A stretch of DNA of 64,000 bases, taken from NCBI RefSeq assembly GCF_900113275.1, contig NZ_FOOU01000003.1, positions 372,001 through 436,000 of the forward strand. Reading direction: 5' to 3'. The DNA comes from Neptunomonas qingdaonensis (GTDB lineage Bacteria; Pseudomonadota; Gammaproteobacteria; Pseudomonadales; Balneatricaceae). Positions 18,268 to 26,700 of the stretch are shown here, one piece after another (the first letter of the stretch is position 1; each line of letters opens with the position of its first letter). The translations under genes and the position numbers were made by a program. Below the pieces are notes generated by a model. The model did not search any database and was not told where the DNA came from. It was given only the letters and a program-made list of their open reading frames with translations.

Positions 18268-19157
18268 TGCCGCCGGTGAACTATATTGAGCCTTTATTTC
18301 GGCCACCGAGCGAAGCGCACTCCCTGATTCTGCAAGTAACTAATGGCTGCAGCTGGAATAAATGCGTTTATTGTGAAATGTACACTGCACCTCAGAAAAA
18401 ATTTAAACCAAAAGCAGAAACTGAAATCCTGGATGAAATTCAGCGATGTGGAGAGGAGTTGCCACATACGCGTCGAGTTTTTCTTGCCGATGGCGATGCG
18501 ATGGCCCTCTCTTTCAGGCGTCTGAAAAGTATTCTGGAATCGATTAAAGAACATCTTCCAATGGTAACGAGGGTGACAGCGTACTGCCTGCCCAGAAACC
18601 TGAAGAAAAAAACAGTTGACGAGTTGGCTGAACTTCAATCGCTCGGATTGTCTATGGTCTATGTGGGTGTTGAAACGGGTGACGATGAGCTACTTAAGCT
18701 GATCGACAAAGGTGAAACATATCAGTCAACCTATGATGCTTTGATCAAATTGCAAGGGGCCGGCATCAAGCGTTCTGTCATGGTGATTAATGGCTTAGGT
18801 GGACAGGCGTTGAGCGCCCGGCATGCAACACAAACGGCCAGGTTGATTAACGCGACTCAGCCAGAGTACCTTGCCAGCCTGGTGCTTTTCTTTTCAAAAG
18901 GTGACCAGCGCTACAAGGAAGCTTTTAGCGGCCGCTTTGAGGAGATGAGTGACGTTCAGTTGTTTCGGGAGATGCAGCAGTTTATTCAGGCACTTGAATT
19001 GAAGAAAACTATTTTCAGAAGTGATCATGCTTCTAATCTGTTGGTGTTGAAAGGCGTGTTAGGCACCGACAAATCAAACTTATTGGCGCAGCTGGAGAAT
19101 GCCATTAGCGGCGCGTCATCTGTCTTTTTACGTCAGTCCTGCGACAGAAGTCTCTGA
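18258..19157 (+). CDS. Radical SAM protein of unknown function
   Basis: A 299-residue radical SAM enzyme. The cluster-binding cysteines lie in NGCSWNKCVYCEMY, a Cx4Cx2C spacing seen in a B12-independent clade of uncharacterised radical SAM proteins. A GGE-like VGVETGDDELL motif and the C-terminal half with no extra domain follow. It overlaps the tatD-family gene by ten bases and is presumably cotranscribed. The start could be ATG 18258 or one of two ATGs six and nine bases later. No substrate can be named. Confidence 0.85.
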   Translation: MWMMPPVNYIEPLFRPPSEAHSLILQVTNGCSWNKCVYCEMYTAPQKKFKPKAETEILDEIQRCGEELPHTRRVFLADGDAMALSFRRLKSILESIKEHLPMVTRVTAYCLPRNLKKKTVDELAELQSLGLSMVYVGVETGDDELLKLIDKGETYQSTYDALIKLQGAGIKRSVMVINGLGGQALSARHATQTARLINATQPEYLASLVLFFSKGDQRYKEAFSGRFEEMSDVQLFREMQQFIQALELKKTIFRSDHASNLLVLKGVLGTDKSNLLAQLENAISGASSVFLRQSCDRSL

Positions 19158-19194
19158 TTACTTACTTCTTTGGTGCTTTTATGGACCGATATAT

Positions 19195-19223
19195 TTCATT
19201 GAACAGTGTTGGTATGCTATAAA
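19195..19223 (+). promoter_or_regulatory. Candidate extended -10 promoter of mdh
   Basis: TGCTATAAA at 19215-19223 is an extended -10 element, with a weak TTCATT -35 at 17 bases. The predicted transcript starts about 40 bases before the mdh ATG. Confidence 0.5.
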
Positions 19224-19269
19224 CTTTGGTTGTAATTATTATAATAAGTAACAACAGCAGGAAAAACCC

Positions 19270-20370
19270 ATGAGACGTCCCGTTCGAATTGCCGTTACCG
19301 GTGCCGCTGGCGCAATCAGTTATAGCCTTTTATTTAAAATCGCAGCGGGAGAGATGATGGGCAAAGATCAGCCTGTTATTCTTCAGTTGATCGAATTACC
19401 TCATGCTTTGGACTCCCTGCGTGGTGTGGCGATGGAGCTTGAGGATTGTGCTTATCCTTTACTTCATACTATTACTCTGCATGATAATGTTGAAGATGGT
19501 TTTAAAAATGCTCATTATGCGTTGCTGGTTGGGGCGCGTCCGCGTGGTCCTGGTATGGAGCGCAGTGATCTGCTCGAGGTGAACGCGGAGATCTTTGCCC
19601 GCCAGGGTAAAGCACTCAATGATTTTGCAAACCGCGACGTAAAAGTATTGGTGACGGGCAACCCGGCGAATACCAACGCCTTGATTGCCAGTCGCAACGC
19701 GCCTGACCTTAGCCCTTCACAATTTACCTGTTTAACACGACTTGATCATAACCGTGCGAAAGGCATTCTTGCCAGTCAGTCGGGTGCAACCGCACGCGAT
19801 ATCAGCGGAATCATCATCTGGGGAAATCACTCGCCTACACAGTATCCCGACCTTCATCATGCAACTATTTTGGGTGAGCCCGCCTTGCCGCAGATCGATT
19901 TTGATTGGTATAAAGATACGTTCATCCCTCAGGTTCAGCAGCGTGGTGGAGCGATTATACAAGCACGGGGATTATCCAGTGCAGCCTCTGCAGCCCAGGC
20001 TATTGTAAACCAGATGTGTGATTGGGTGCTGGGTACCGACCCGGGTGAAATCGTTAGCATGGGTATTCTGAGTGATGGTAGTTACGGGATTGAGAAAGGT
20101 ATTTTCTACTCTTTCCCTGTGCGTTGTAACTATGGCCGTTATCAGATCGTTCGTGGCATTGAGATAAATGACTTTAGCCGACAGCGTTTGGATGAAACCG
20201 AGCAAGAGCTATTAGAGGAAAAAGCGGTGATTGAACATCTGTTGCCTAAAGAAACAGAAGCGTCTCACCTGAATCTATCCATCTGTTTGCGTTCAGGGGT
20301 AACGCTCTATGCTGACGGAACAGGACCGGACCAGAATAGTAAATTTATGACAACCAACCGAGTAATGTAG
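19270..20370 (+). CDS. mdh: Malate dehydrogenase with extended C-terminus
   Basis: A 366-residue NAD-dependent malate dehydrogenase of the 325-residue bacterial type. It shows the nucleotide-binding [13 protein letters not shown], substrate arginines in [15 protein letters not shown], the TGNPANTNA motif, and the catalytic pair in [10 protein letters not shown] and IWGNHSPTQ. The catalytic body ends near EHLL at about residue 325. Some 41 further residues then continue to the stop, which is not usual for the family and suggests loss of the original stop codon or an added tail. It is monocistronic, between a promoter and a strong terminator. Confidence 0.93.
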   Translation: MRRPVRIAVTGAAGAISYSLLFKIAAGEMMGKDQPVILQLIELPHALDSLRGVAMELEDCAYPLLHTITLHDNVEDGFKNAHYALLVGARPRGPGMERSDLLEVNAEIFARQGKALNDFANRDVKVLVTGNPANTNALIASRNAPDLSPSQFTCLTRLDHNRAKGILASQSGATARDISGIIIWGNHSPTQYPDLHHATILGEPALPQIDFDWYKDTFIPQVQQRGGAIIQARGLSSAASAAQAIVNQMCDWVLGTDPGEIVSMGILSDGSYGIEKGIFYSFPVRCNYGRYQIVRGIEINDFSRQRLDETEQELLEEKAVIEHLLPKETEASHLNLSICLRSGVTLYADGTGPDQNSKFMTTNRVM

Positions 20371-20400
20371 GCCGTCATCAGCAACCTGCCCGGATAACAA

Positions 20401-20432
20401 AAAACGCCTCAGAAGTGATTCAGAGGCGTTTT
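20401..20432. terminator. Bidirectional terminator between mdh and cheW-like gene
   Basis: Arms AAAACGCCTC and GAGGCGTTTT are perfectly complementary over ten bases with a 12-base loop, and T or A tracts flank both sides. It serves both convergent genes. Confidence 0.9.
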
Positions 20433-20469
20433 TTTGAGCTAGCATGAACTCGTGTTAACTGAATTCGAC

Positions 20470-21030
20470 TCAGTGTAGTTCTTCTTCACTGGCAGGCGTG
20501 ATGCTGCTCATGATTTTGTTGATATCCAGCAGAATGGTTAACAGTTTGTTGTAATAACAAACACCTTGTACAAAGCGTCTGCCCGACTCTTCAGCCGCAA
20601 GATTGGGGGCGCGTTCAATATCATCTTGTGGAATATTGATTACTTCATCAACGCTATCAACGACAAGTCCGATTACTTCCTCTTCATTGTAATCAACCAT
20701 GATGATGCGTGTATTATCATCCACAGCAGCTGTTTGCATCCTGAAGAGACGGCGTGTGTCAATGACGGTAGCGACATTACCACGTAGATTGATAATGCCT
20801 AAAATATAATCTTCAGCGCCGGGAACAGGCGTTATGTCTGTATAGCGCAATACTTCTTTGACCTTCATGACATCTATACCATAAAGCTCTTTATTGACTT
20901 TGAACGTTGCCCATTGATGGTAGGCAATCTCTTCCTGATTGGCGCGCTTGGCCCGCTCTTTCTTATCCTGTTGAGTTTGCTGCATGCTTTCTATGGATTG
21001 TAGGTGTTCTGCTTCAGCTTGTAAGCTCAT
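20470..21030 (-). CDS. CheW-domain chemotaxis coupling protein
   Basis: A 186-residue protein with a charged, probably helical N-terminal extension (about residues 1-37, rich in Q, K and E) followed by a complete CheW domain. Recognisable segments are LYGIDVMKVKEVL, the TPVPGAEDYILGIINLRG motif, and DSVDEVINI. CheW proteins couple chemoreceptors to CheA at the membrane. No other che genes are nearby, so this is an orphan CheW; the extension could give partner selectivity. The 200-bp upstream gap should hold its promoter. Confidence 0.92.
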   Translation of the reverse strand: MSLQAEAEHLQSIESMQQTQQDKKERAKRANQEEIAYHQWATFKVNKELYGIDVMKVKEVLRYTDITPVPGAEDYILGIINLRGNVATVIDTRRLFRMQTAAVDDNTRIIMVDYNEEEVIGLVVDSVDEVINIPQDDIERAPNLAAEESGRRFVQGVCYYNKLLTILLDINKIMSSITPASEEELH

Positions 21031-21227
21031 GTTGGTCTGTCCACTTTTGATTAGCTGAGTAGCTAAAAAAACATTTTCCGAATGGGGGTTATGTTTTGTA
21101 TATATTATCTAGCTGCATTGCGTATTTATTTTGTACATAAGCTTTAGCATAGCGCAGATTTTAAATAAGTATATTTCAATAGTGTTTTGTCGATCATTAA
21201 TGGGAAATAAGGGGTGTTCGAATATTT

Positions 21228-21563
21228 TCAGAGGCAGTTGGTAGGCTTGGGTAAGCCTGCCAATTTTGCTGCTTGCTTAGCAGGGCTTTCGGGAAAAAGT
21301 TTCATCAGATAAATGCTTTTCCCTTTTTCCTTTCCGAGCGTTGAGGTAACCGCTTTTACCAGTGGCCGCATGGCGGGTGATAACTCATATTGTTGATAAA
21401 AATTGCGGATGACTTCAATGATTTCCCAATGGGCATCTGTTAACTGAATCTTTTCTTCGATAGCAAGATACTCTGCGACAGGCGTTGACCAGTCGCCTAA
21501 GTGAAGTAGGTAGCCTTCGTCATCCAATGCTATGCTGGTGTTGTTAATGATAACCTGTCGCAT
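21228..21563 (-). CDS. tusE: Sulfur carrier protein TusE (DsrC family)
   Basis: A 111-residue DsrC/TusE protein. The carboxy-terminal arm ends LPKPTNCL with the essential penultimate Cys110, and WSTPVAEYLA and LTDAHWEII are family signatures. Only the second Cys of the dissimilatory DsrC arm is present, so this is TusE, which passes persulfide sulfur from TusBCD to MnmA for 2-thiouridine in tRNA. The tusB stop and tusE start overlap by one base. Confidence 0.94.
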   Translation of the reverse strand: MRQVIINNTSIALDDEGYLLHLGDWSTPVAEYLAIEEKIQLTDAHWEIIEVIRNFYQQYELSPAMRPLVKAVTSTLGKEKGKSIYLMKLFPESPAKQAAKLAGLPKPTNCL

Positions 21564-21862
21564 CAGAACCAGCTCACGACTTTAGCGTGTTGGCAACTCA
21601 GCTCGACAAATTGCTGGTCATCAATGAGTGTGGCATCCGTACGAATCTGATCCGTAAGCCCGCGAGCTTCAATATCGGCGGATAAAAGGTAAAGGCTTAC
21701 ATCATGCATACTTTGTAGTTGCCTGGTGATACTGGTTTGGCTGGCCGCATAAACGCCATTCTCAATCATAAGTAAGGCATCACCCGGGAGTATTGCTGAT
21801 AAACAAGACTGCCACAGGGATGTGTCTGAAGGTGCTTTGTTAATCGTATGGAGTGTCGTCAT
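21563..21862 (-). CDS. tusB: Sulfurtransferase complex subunit TusB (DsrH family)
   Basis: A 99-residue protein starting MTTLHTINKAPSD with the LPGDALLMIENGVYAA segment characteristic of DsrH/TusB. It is part of the TusBCD hexamer in the tRNA thiolation relay. It is the third gene of tusD-tusC-tusB-tusE, two bases after tusC. Confidence 0.92.
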   Translation of the reverse strand: MTTLHTINKAPSDTSLWQSCLSAILPGDALLMIENGVYAASQTSITRQLQSMHDVSLYLLSADIEARGLTDQIRTDATLIDDQQFVELSCQHAKVVSWF

Positions 21863-21864
21863 GC

Positions 21865-22227
21865 TTAAAACCTTAATACAACATCGTGATCGCGAATCAT
21901 CAAGGCAATATCCGCCTGATTGACGAACGTTGCCGGTACGACCAACTGGTCGAGGGTGATACGCTTGGTTTGTGCGGCCCGAGCTTCAATATAGATGTTT
22001 TCAATATCGTACATAGGAAGGGCCGAGCAGATATTGGCGAAATTCTTTTGTTGAATCTGCTGAGGTTGTTGCGATTTCAATAGCAGATAAGGTGCATCCT
22101 GAGTCAATAGCAGGCTAACGGGTAATCCGAACGCCGCAGCAGTGAGCGCAATGTCCAGTGCTTCTTTAGCGTAAGCGTCACCATAGGGTGCATGAGACAG
22201 TATTAGTAAAATATTTTTCTGCGACAT
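21865..22227 (-). CDS. tusC: Sulfurtransferase complex subunit TusC (DsrF family)
   Basis: A 120-residue protein starting MSQKNILLILSHAPYGDAYA, the usual TusC N-terminus (conserved APYG), with a structural rather than sulfur-carrying role in TusBCD. The ATG at 22227 has GGAG six bases upstream; a TTG 12 bases earlier lies inside tusD and would precede that site. It starts one base after the tusD stop. Confidence 0.93.
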   Translation of the reverse strand: MSQKNILLILSHAPYGDAYAKEALDIALTAAAFGLPVSLLLTQDAPYLLLKSQQPQQIQQKNFANICSALPMYDIENIYIEARAAQTKRITLDQLVVPATFVNQADIALMIRDHDVVLRF

Positions 22228-22228
22228 A

Positions 22229-22621
22229 TCAGGCTCCAAAGGTGACTAAACGATCCGAAATGATCGCGGCTTCACTGAGTTGGCCTAGGCCTGAAAGTTC
22301 AAAAGGGGCTTGGGTATTGAAACTGGCTTTTTCGTGGCGCCTGGCTTCTGCTTCATTCATGACCCCACGTTTTAAAGCGGCCGCAATGCACACAACAATA
22401 TCGAGCTGATGTGTTTCGGCAAGATCTTTCCAGAGCTGATGTATATTCAGTTCGTCTCTGGGTGGTGCACTTAAGATTGACGCAGCATGAACGCTTTCAC
22501 CGTAAAAAAACACACGGTGTATCTGATGGCCAGAGCGAAGCACGCTATCAGTAAAACGGTAGGCGCTGTGTACAGATTGGCTGTTATGCGCAGAGCCATA
22601 AATCAGAATGGAAAAAATCAT
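22229..22621 (-). CDS. tusD: Sulfurtransferase complex subunit TusD (DsrE family)
   Basis: A 130-residue DsrE-fold protein. The sulfur-accepting Cys78 is in DIVVCIAAALKRG, at the same position as in E. coli TusD. VFFYGESVH and the C-terminal SDRLVTFG are also typical. It receives sulfur from TusA and passes it to TusE. It is the first gene of the tus operon. Confidence 0.94.
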   Translation of the reverse strand: MIFSILIYGSAHNSQSVHSAYRFTDSVLRSGHQIHRVFFYGESVHAASILSAPPRDELNIHQLWKDLAETHQLDIVVCIAAALKRGVMNEAEARRHEKASFNTQAPFELSGLGQLSEAAIISDRLVTFGA

Positions 22622-22638
22622 ATGAACATCCGTACAAA

Positions 22639-22677
22639 GAAAAACGCCCTGTTATCTTATCAAAGAAAACAGGGCGT
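22639..22677 (-). terminator. Intrinsic terminator downstream of yccA
   Basis: On the reverse strand ACGCCCTGTT pairs with AACAGGGCGT, followed by TTTTTC. It lies between yccA and tusD, so most transcription of tusDCBE probably starts separately. Confidence 0.85.
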
Positions 22678-22697
22678 GTGGTCTGGCTATGAACTGA

Positions 22698-23378
22698 TTA
22701 ATCGTCGCTTAAAATACCTGTTAGCATTAACAGGTGAATAAACAGATTGTAGATATTCAGGTAAAGACTCGTAGTCGCCATAATATAGTTAGTGTAAGTG
22801 CCGTTAACGATGTTGCTGGTGTCATATAAAATAAAGCCAGCCATTAACAGAACAACTAACGCTGATAGTGCCAGATGGAAACCACCCACATTCACACCAA
22901 ACATTGGCAGAATGAACATAGCAACCATGGCAATAATAGCGACCATCATGCCGGCAGATAAAAATCCGCCCATGAAGCTGAAGTCTTTACGGCTAGTCAG
23001 TACGTAAGCAGACAAGCCAACAAACGTCAGTGCTGTCATGCCCATCGCTGTCATGATGATTTCACCGCCGTTAGGCAAGCCAAGGTACTGGTTAAGAATC
23101 GGACCTAAGCCGAACCCCAGTAAGCCAGTAAAACCGAAAACAAGCGGTAGAGCCGCTGCGCTGTTTTGTTTTTTATTCAAAACGAACAGCAGTATAAAGC
23201 TGACGATAACGCTTCCCAGATACATAAAGAAAGGAGGGTTAATCGCCATTGAAATACCGGCTGTTACTGCACTGAAAACCAGTGTCATGGACAGTAGCAT
23301 ATAAGTATTGCGAATGACCTTGTTGGTTTGCAGAACTGATTGTTCTGAACGTGTGCCAATAGAATGTGCGTTACTCAT
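22698..23378 (-). CDS. yccA: Bax inhibitor-1 family membrane protein (YccA-like)
   Basis: A 226-residue integral membrane protein with seven hydrophobic segments and the BI-1 hallmarks ILYDTSNIVNG and the final LYLNIYNLFIHLL region. YccA proteins modulate the FtsH membrane protease; homologues conduct Ca2+ or H+. The neighbourhood with tusE is conserved in enterobacteria (yccA-tusE), supporting the name. It lies downstream of its own promoter region at 23379-23525, shared divergently with truC. Confidence 0.93.
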   Translation of the reverse strand: MSNAHSIGTRSEQSVLQTNKVIRNTYMLLSMTLVFSAVTAGISMAINPPFFMYLGSVIVSFILLFVLNKKQNSAAALPLVFGFTGLLGFGLGPILNQYLGLPNGGEIIMTAMGMTALTFVGLSAYVLTSRKDFSFMGGFLSAGMMVAIIAMVAMFILPMFGVNVGGFHLALSALVVLLMAGFILYDTSNIVNGTYTNYIMATTSLYLNIYNLFIHLLMLTGILSDD

Positions 23379-23525
23379 GTAATCCCCGGAAGTTCGTTAT
23401 TGTTAACACTAGCTATAATGGCTACTTTTCAGGCCATTTCAAGTGTTATGACCCTATTCTGTGATAAAGATTCCAAGTAAAATGACCGTTACCCTGTTTT
23501 CTCGCCTGGAATCATTAATACCCTT

Positions 23526-24347
23526 ATGACTTATCTGGATATCCTTTATCAGGATGACGATCTTATTGCCGTACATAAACCCGCGGGTCTTTTGGTTCAT
23601 CCCAGTTGGATTGCGCCCAAAAATACACCGAATCTGGTTTATTCACTGAAAACCTATTTCAGGAACGCTCCGGTTCACACCATACATCGTTTGGATAGGG
23701 CAACATCTGGTGTGATTGTCTTTGCAAAAAACAAAGAGATGGCGCAAAAGATGAATGCACTGTTTGCCGAGCGCAAAGTGCAAAAAACTTACCTGTGTGT
23801 CACACGTGGCTATACACCGCAAGAGGGGATAATCGATTACGCATTAAAGCCTATCTTCGATAAAATGGCTGATCCTTTTGCTGATCCTGATAAACCCGCC
23901 AAAGAAGCGGTTTCATCGTACCGTCGTCTCGGTACGGTAGAGTTGCCCATTGCGGTAGGAAAGTATCCTTGTGCCCGCTATTCATTGGTCGAGGTTAAGC
24001 CTGCCACGGGACGCAAGCATCAAATTCGACGCCACATGAAGCATATTTTGCACCCGCTCATCGGTGATACTAAATATGGTGAAGGGCGGCATAACCGTCT
24101 GTTCAGGGAGCATCTGGATACGCGGCGTATGCTGTTGATGGCGACAGAGCTGACATTCGAACATCCAGCGAGCGGTGAGGTGTTGACGATTAAGGCACCG
24201 GTGACACGTAAAGTCGCCAACTTATTTGACCGGCTGGGGTGGCAAGGTCTTTATCCGGATCAGGAATCCTGGAAGTCTCTTGAAACCGTAGAGGCATTGG
24301 CCGGCGAAATAGATGAATCAGATGCAGCTTGCACGAATGAAGATTAA
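23526..24347 (+). CDS. truC: tRNA pseudouridine(65) synthase TruC
   Basis: A 273-residue RluA-family pseudouridine synthase without an S4 domain. The catalytic Asp is in IHRLDRATSGV, preceded by VHKPAGLLVHPS and followed by ATGRKHQIRRHM. The GDTKYGEGRHNRLFREH segment is the TruC-specific form, so uridine 65 of tRNA is the expected target. The C-terminal 40 residues are acidic and variable. No good ribosome site precedes the ATG. Confidence 0.9.
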   Translation: MTYLDILYQDDDLIAVHKPAGLLVHPSWIAPKNTPNLVYSLKTYFRNAPVHTIHRLDRATSGVIVFAKNKEMAQKMNALFAERKVQKTYLCVTRGYTPQEGIIDYALKPIFDKMADPFADPDKPAKEAVSSYRRLGTVELPIAVGKYPCARYSLVEVKPATGRKHQIRRHMKHILHPLIGDTKYGEGRHNRLFREHLDTRRMLLMATELTFEHPASGEVLTIKAPVTRKVANLFDRLGWQGLYPDQESWKSLETVEALAGEIDESDAACTNED

Positions 24348-24514
24348 TTATATTCATATAGCAGAAGTGATCAGTATAGTCTGATTAAAGTTAATGTTTT
24401 ATAGAGCCATATTCAGTTTGTACCGACAATTAAATTGCGTATCCTGTAGGCTCAAATATTCAATAGAAGATAATTCAGCTCACCAAAGGCTGAGTATAAG
24501 GACAGTTAGGCTCA

Positions 24515-25264
24515 ATGATTAAACAGCGGTCACTTCATGACATTATAAAAAATGACAAGAAAATTACAGTCGGTATCATTGGCGCCATGGATCAGGAGGT
24601 GGAGATTCTTCGTGATCGTTTAGAAAATCGACAGCAACACTTGATTGCCGGTTATGATTTTTATACAGGTTCAATGGCCGGCCTTGATATTGTTTTATTG
24701 ATGTCGGGTATCGGCAAAGTTAATGCGGCTGTCAGTACGGCGTTGTTGTTACATGAGTTTGCGCCTGATTGTATTATCAATACGGGTTCTGCGGGTGGTT
24801 TTGACCCCATGTTAAATGTGGGTGATATTGTGATCTCCTCCGAAGTACGTCATCACGATGTGGATGTCACTATTTTTGGATATGAACCGGGACAGGTGCC
24901 AGGGTTACCCGCTGCATTCGAACCAGATGTGACATTAGCCAAAGTGGCAGAACAATGTATCGAACGCTTAGATGGGATGCAGACCGTGCATGGTCTGATC
25001 GCCACCGGCGACAGTTTCATGAATGATCCTGTGCGTGTAGCGCACACCCGTGCACTATTCCCTACTATGAAAGCAGTAGAGATGGAGGCGGCCGCCATCG
25101 CACAGACATGCCATCAGTTTGGTACGCCGTTTATCGTTATCCGGGCGCTCTCTGATATCGCAGGTAAAGAGTCAAATTTGTCTTTCGATCAGTTCCTGGA
25201 GACTGCCGCTAAACATTCAGCAGAAATGGTTATTGAGATCGTGCGCTCCTTGGCTAAACTTTAA
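24515..25264 (+). CDS. mtnN: 5'-methylthioadenosine/S-adenosylhomocysteine nucleosidase
   Basis: A 249-residue nucleosidase with the IGIIGAMDQEV-like start region at about residues 19-29, the NTGSAGGF motif, the EMEAAAIAQ substrate segment and the catalytic Asp in ALSDIAGKES. The enzyme recycles MTA and SAH and detoxifies SAM by-products. It carries about 18 extra N-terminal residues compared with most MtnN; AAGGA lies upstream of the ATG at 24515. An aminotransferase gene follows after 76 bp. Confidence 0.93.
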   Translation: MIKQRSLHDIIKNDKKITVGIIGAMDQEVEILRDRLENRQQHLIAGYDFYTGSMAGLDIVLLMSGIGKVNAAVSTALLLHEFAPDCIINTGSAGGFDPMLNVGDIVISSEVRHHDVDVTIFGYEPGQVPGLPAAFEPDVTLAKVAEQCIERLDGMQTVHGLIATGDSFMNDPVRVAHTRALFPTMKAVEMEAAAIAQTCHQFGTPFIVIRALSDIAGKESNLSFDQFLETAAKHSAEMVIEIVRSLAKL

Positions 25265-25340
25265 TTTTCCAGGCTGGCTTTATAGTATTAGATTAACCCC
25301 CGATTATTTACCGAATAAGATTACCCAGAGGAGAGTTCCA

Positions 25341-26519
25341 ATGATTAAGTCGTTTCATCCACCACAAAGAATTTTAATGGGCCCTGGTCCCTCAGATGTC
25401 AGTCCTCGTGTTTTGGAAGCCATGGCTCGCCCAACGATTGGGCATCTGGATCCTGCTTTTGTTGGAATGATGGATGAATTGAAAGTGCTGCTTAAAGCCG
25501 CTTTCAGGACTGAAAATGAACTGACAATGCCCGTTTCAGCACCTGGCTCTGCGGGAATGGAAGCCTGTTTTGTTAACCTGGTCGAGCCTGGCGAAAAAGT
25601 GATTGTTTGTCAAAACGGCGTATTTGGCGGCCGCATGAAAGAAAATGTGGAGCGCTTTGGTGGCGAATGTGTGCTGGTGTCCGATGAATGGGGCACACCG
25701 GTGAGCGTTGATAAAGTAAAAGCAGCCTTTGAAGCACACCCCGATGCTAAAATATTAGCGTTTGTGCATGCTGAAACGTCAACAGGCGTTCGCTCTGATG
25801 CTCAGGCTCTGTGTAAATTGGCACAGCAATATGGCGCATTAACCATCGTTGATGCGGTGACGTCACTAGGCGGTACAGAGCTTGAAGTAGATGCATGGGG
25901 TATTGATGCTATCTACTCGGGAACGCAAAAATGTTTGTCGTGCCCACCAGGGATTTCACCGGTCAGTTTTGGCCCTAAAGCAGTAGCCAAAGTACAGGCG
26001 CGTGAATCAAGAGTCCCTAGCTGGTTCCTCGATAAAAAATTGGTCATGGGCTACTGGGGTGGTGAAGGCAAGCGTGCTTATCACCATACGGCACCTGTTA
26101 ACTCCCTCTATGCGCTACACGAAGCACTCGTGATGTTGCAGGAAGAGGGGCTGGAAAACGCCCATAAACGCCATGATCACCACCATCAAGCGCTTAAAGC
26201 AGGCTTAGAAGCGATGGGTATTCAATTCTTGGTGGAAGAAGCCTACCGCTTACCACAGTTGAACACGGTAATTGTGCCTGAAGGCGTTGATGAAGCCGCC
26301 GTACGCAGTGCATTGTTGAATAACTATGGCTTGGAAATTGGGGCAGGTTTAGGCGCATTGGCGGGTAAAGTATGGCGCATCGGTTTGATGGGTGCTGCCT
26401 GCAACCGTCGAAATGTCACGCTATGTTTGTCTGCACTGGAAAGCACCTTGGTACAGATGGGCGCGCCGGTTAATGCAGGTAAAGCATTAGCTGCTGCAGA
26501 AACATTCTATCAAGGTTAA
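25341..26519 (+). CDS. Class V aminotransferase, alanine-glyoxylate/serine-pyruvate type
   Basis: A 392-residue PLP enzyme. The N-terminus LMGPGPSDVSPRVLEAM and the PLP lysine in SGTQKCLSCPPG define the AGXT/serine-pyruvate branch; FVHAETSTGV and DAVTSLGG complete the cofactor site. It probably transfers an amino group from alanine or serine to glyoxylate or pyruvate. GAGGAGAG precedes the ATG at a good distance. It is followed by a strong terminator. Confidence 0.92.
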   Translation: MIKSFHPPQRILMGPGPSDVSPRVLEAMARPTIGHLDPAFVGMMDELKVLLKAAFRTENELTMPVSAPGSAGMEACFVNLVEPGEKVIVCQNGVFGGRMKENVERFGGECVLVSDEWGTPVSVDKVKAAFEAHPDAKILAFVHAETSTGVRSDAQALCKLAQQYGALTIVDAVTSLGGTELEVDAWGIDAIYSGTQKCLSCPPGISPVSFGPKAVAKVQARESRVPSWFLDKKLVMGYWGGEGKRAYHHTAPVNSLYALHEALVMLQEEGLENAHKRHDHHHQALKAGLEAMGIQFLVEEAYRLPQLNTVIVPEGVDEAAVRSALLNNYGLEIGAGLGALAGKVWRIGLMGAACNRRNVTLCLSALESTLVQMGAPVNAGKALAAAETFYQG

Positions 26520-26545
26520 CATGGTTTTATAACAGATGTCTTAAC

Positions 26546-26578
26546 AGCCGGTATGAGTATGCTTATACCGGCTTTTTT
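26546..26578 (+). terminator. Intrinsic terminator after the aminotransferase
   Basis: AGCCGGTAT / ATACCGGCT perfect nine-base stem with a ten-base loop, ending in six T. Confidence 0.92.
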
Positions 26579-26644
26579 GTTTGTTTAGCGAAAATTAAAG
26601 AGAGATTAACCAGTACAATTTGTATTAACGGCTATGTCATTCTA

Positions 26645-26672
26645 TTGTTAATTAAAGCATGTAGCATATAAG
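26645..26672 (+). promoter_or_regulatory. Candidate promoter of the type I secretion operon
   Basis: TTGTTA and TATAAG are spaced by 16 bases, ending 28 bases before the transporter ATG. The region is A+T rich. Confidence 0.45.
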
Positions 26673-26700
26673 CCGCCATGAAAGCTAAAGGATTAGCAAT

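Noticed and set aside
19199-19223. TTGAAC/TATAAA promoter for mdh
   Set aside because: Spacer would be only 13 bases; the extended -10 with a weak -35 at 17 bases fits better.
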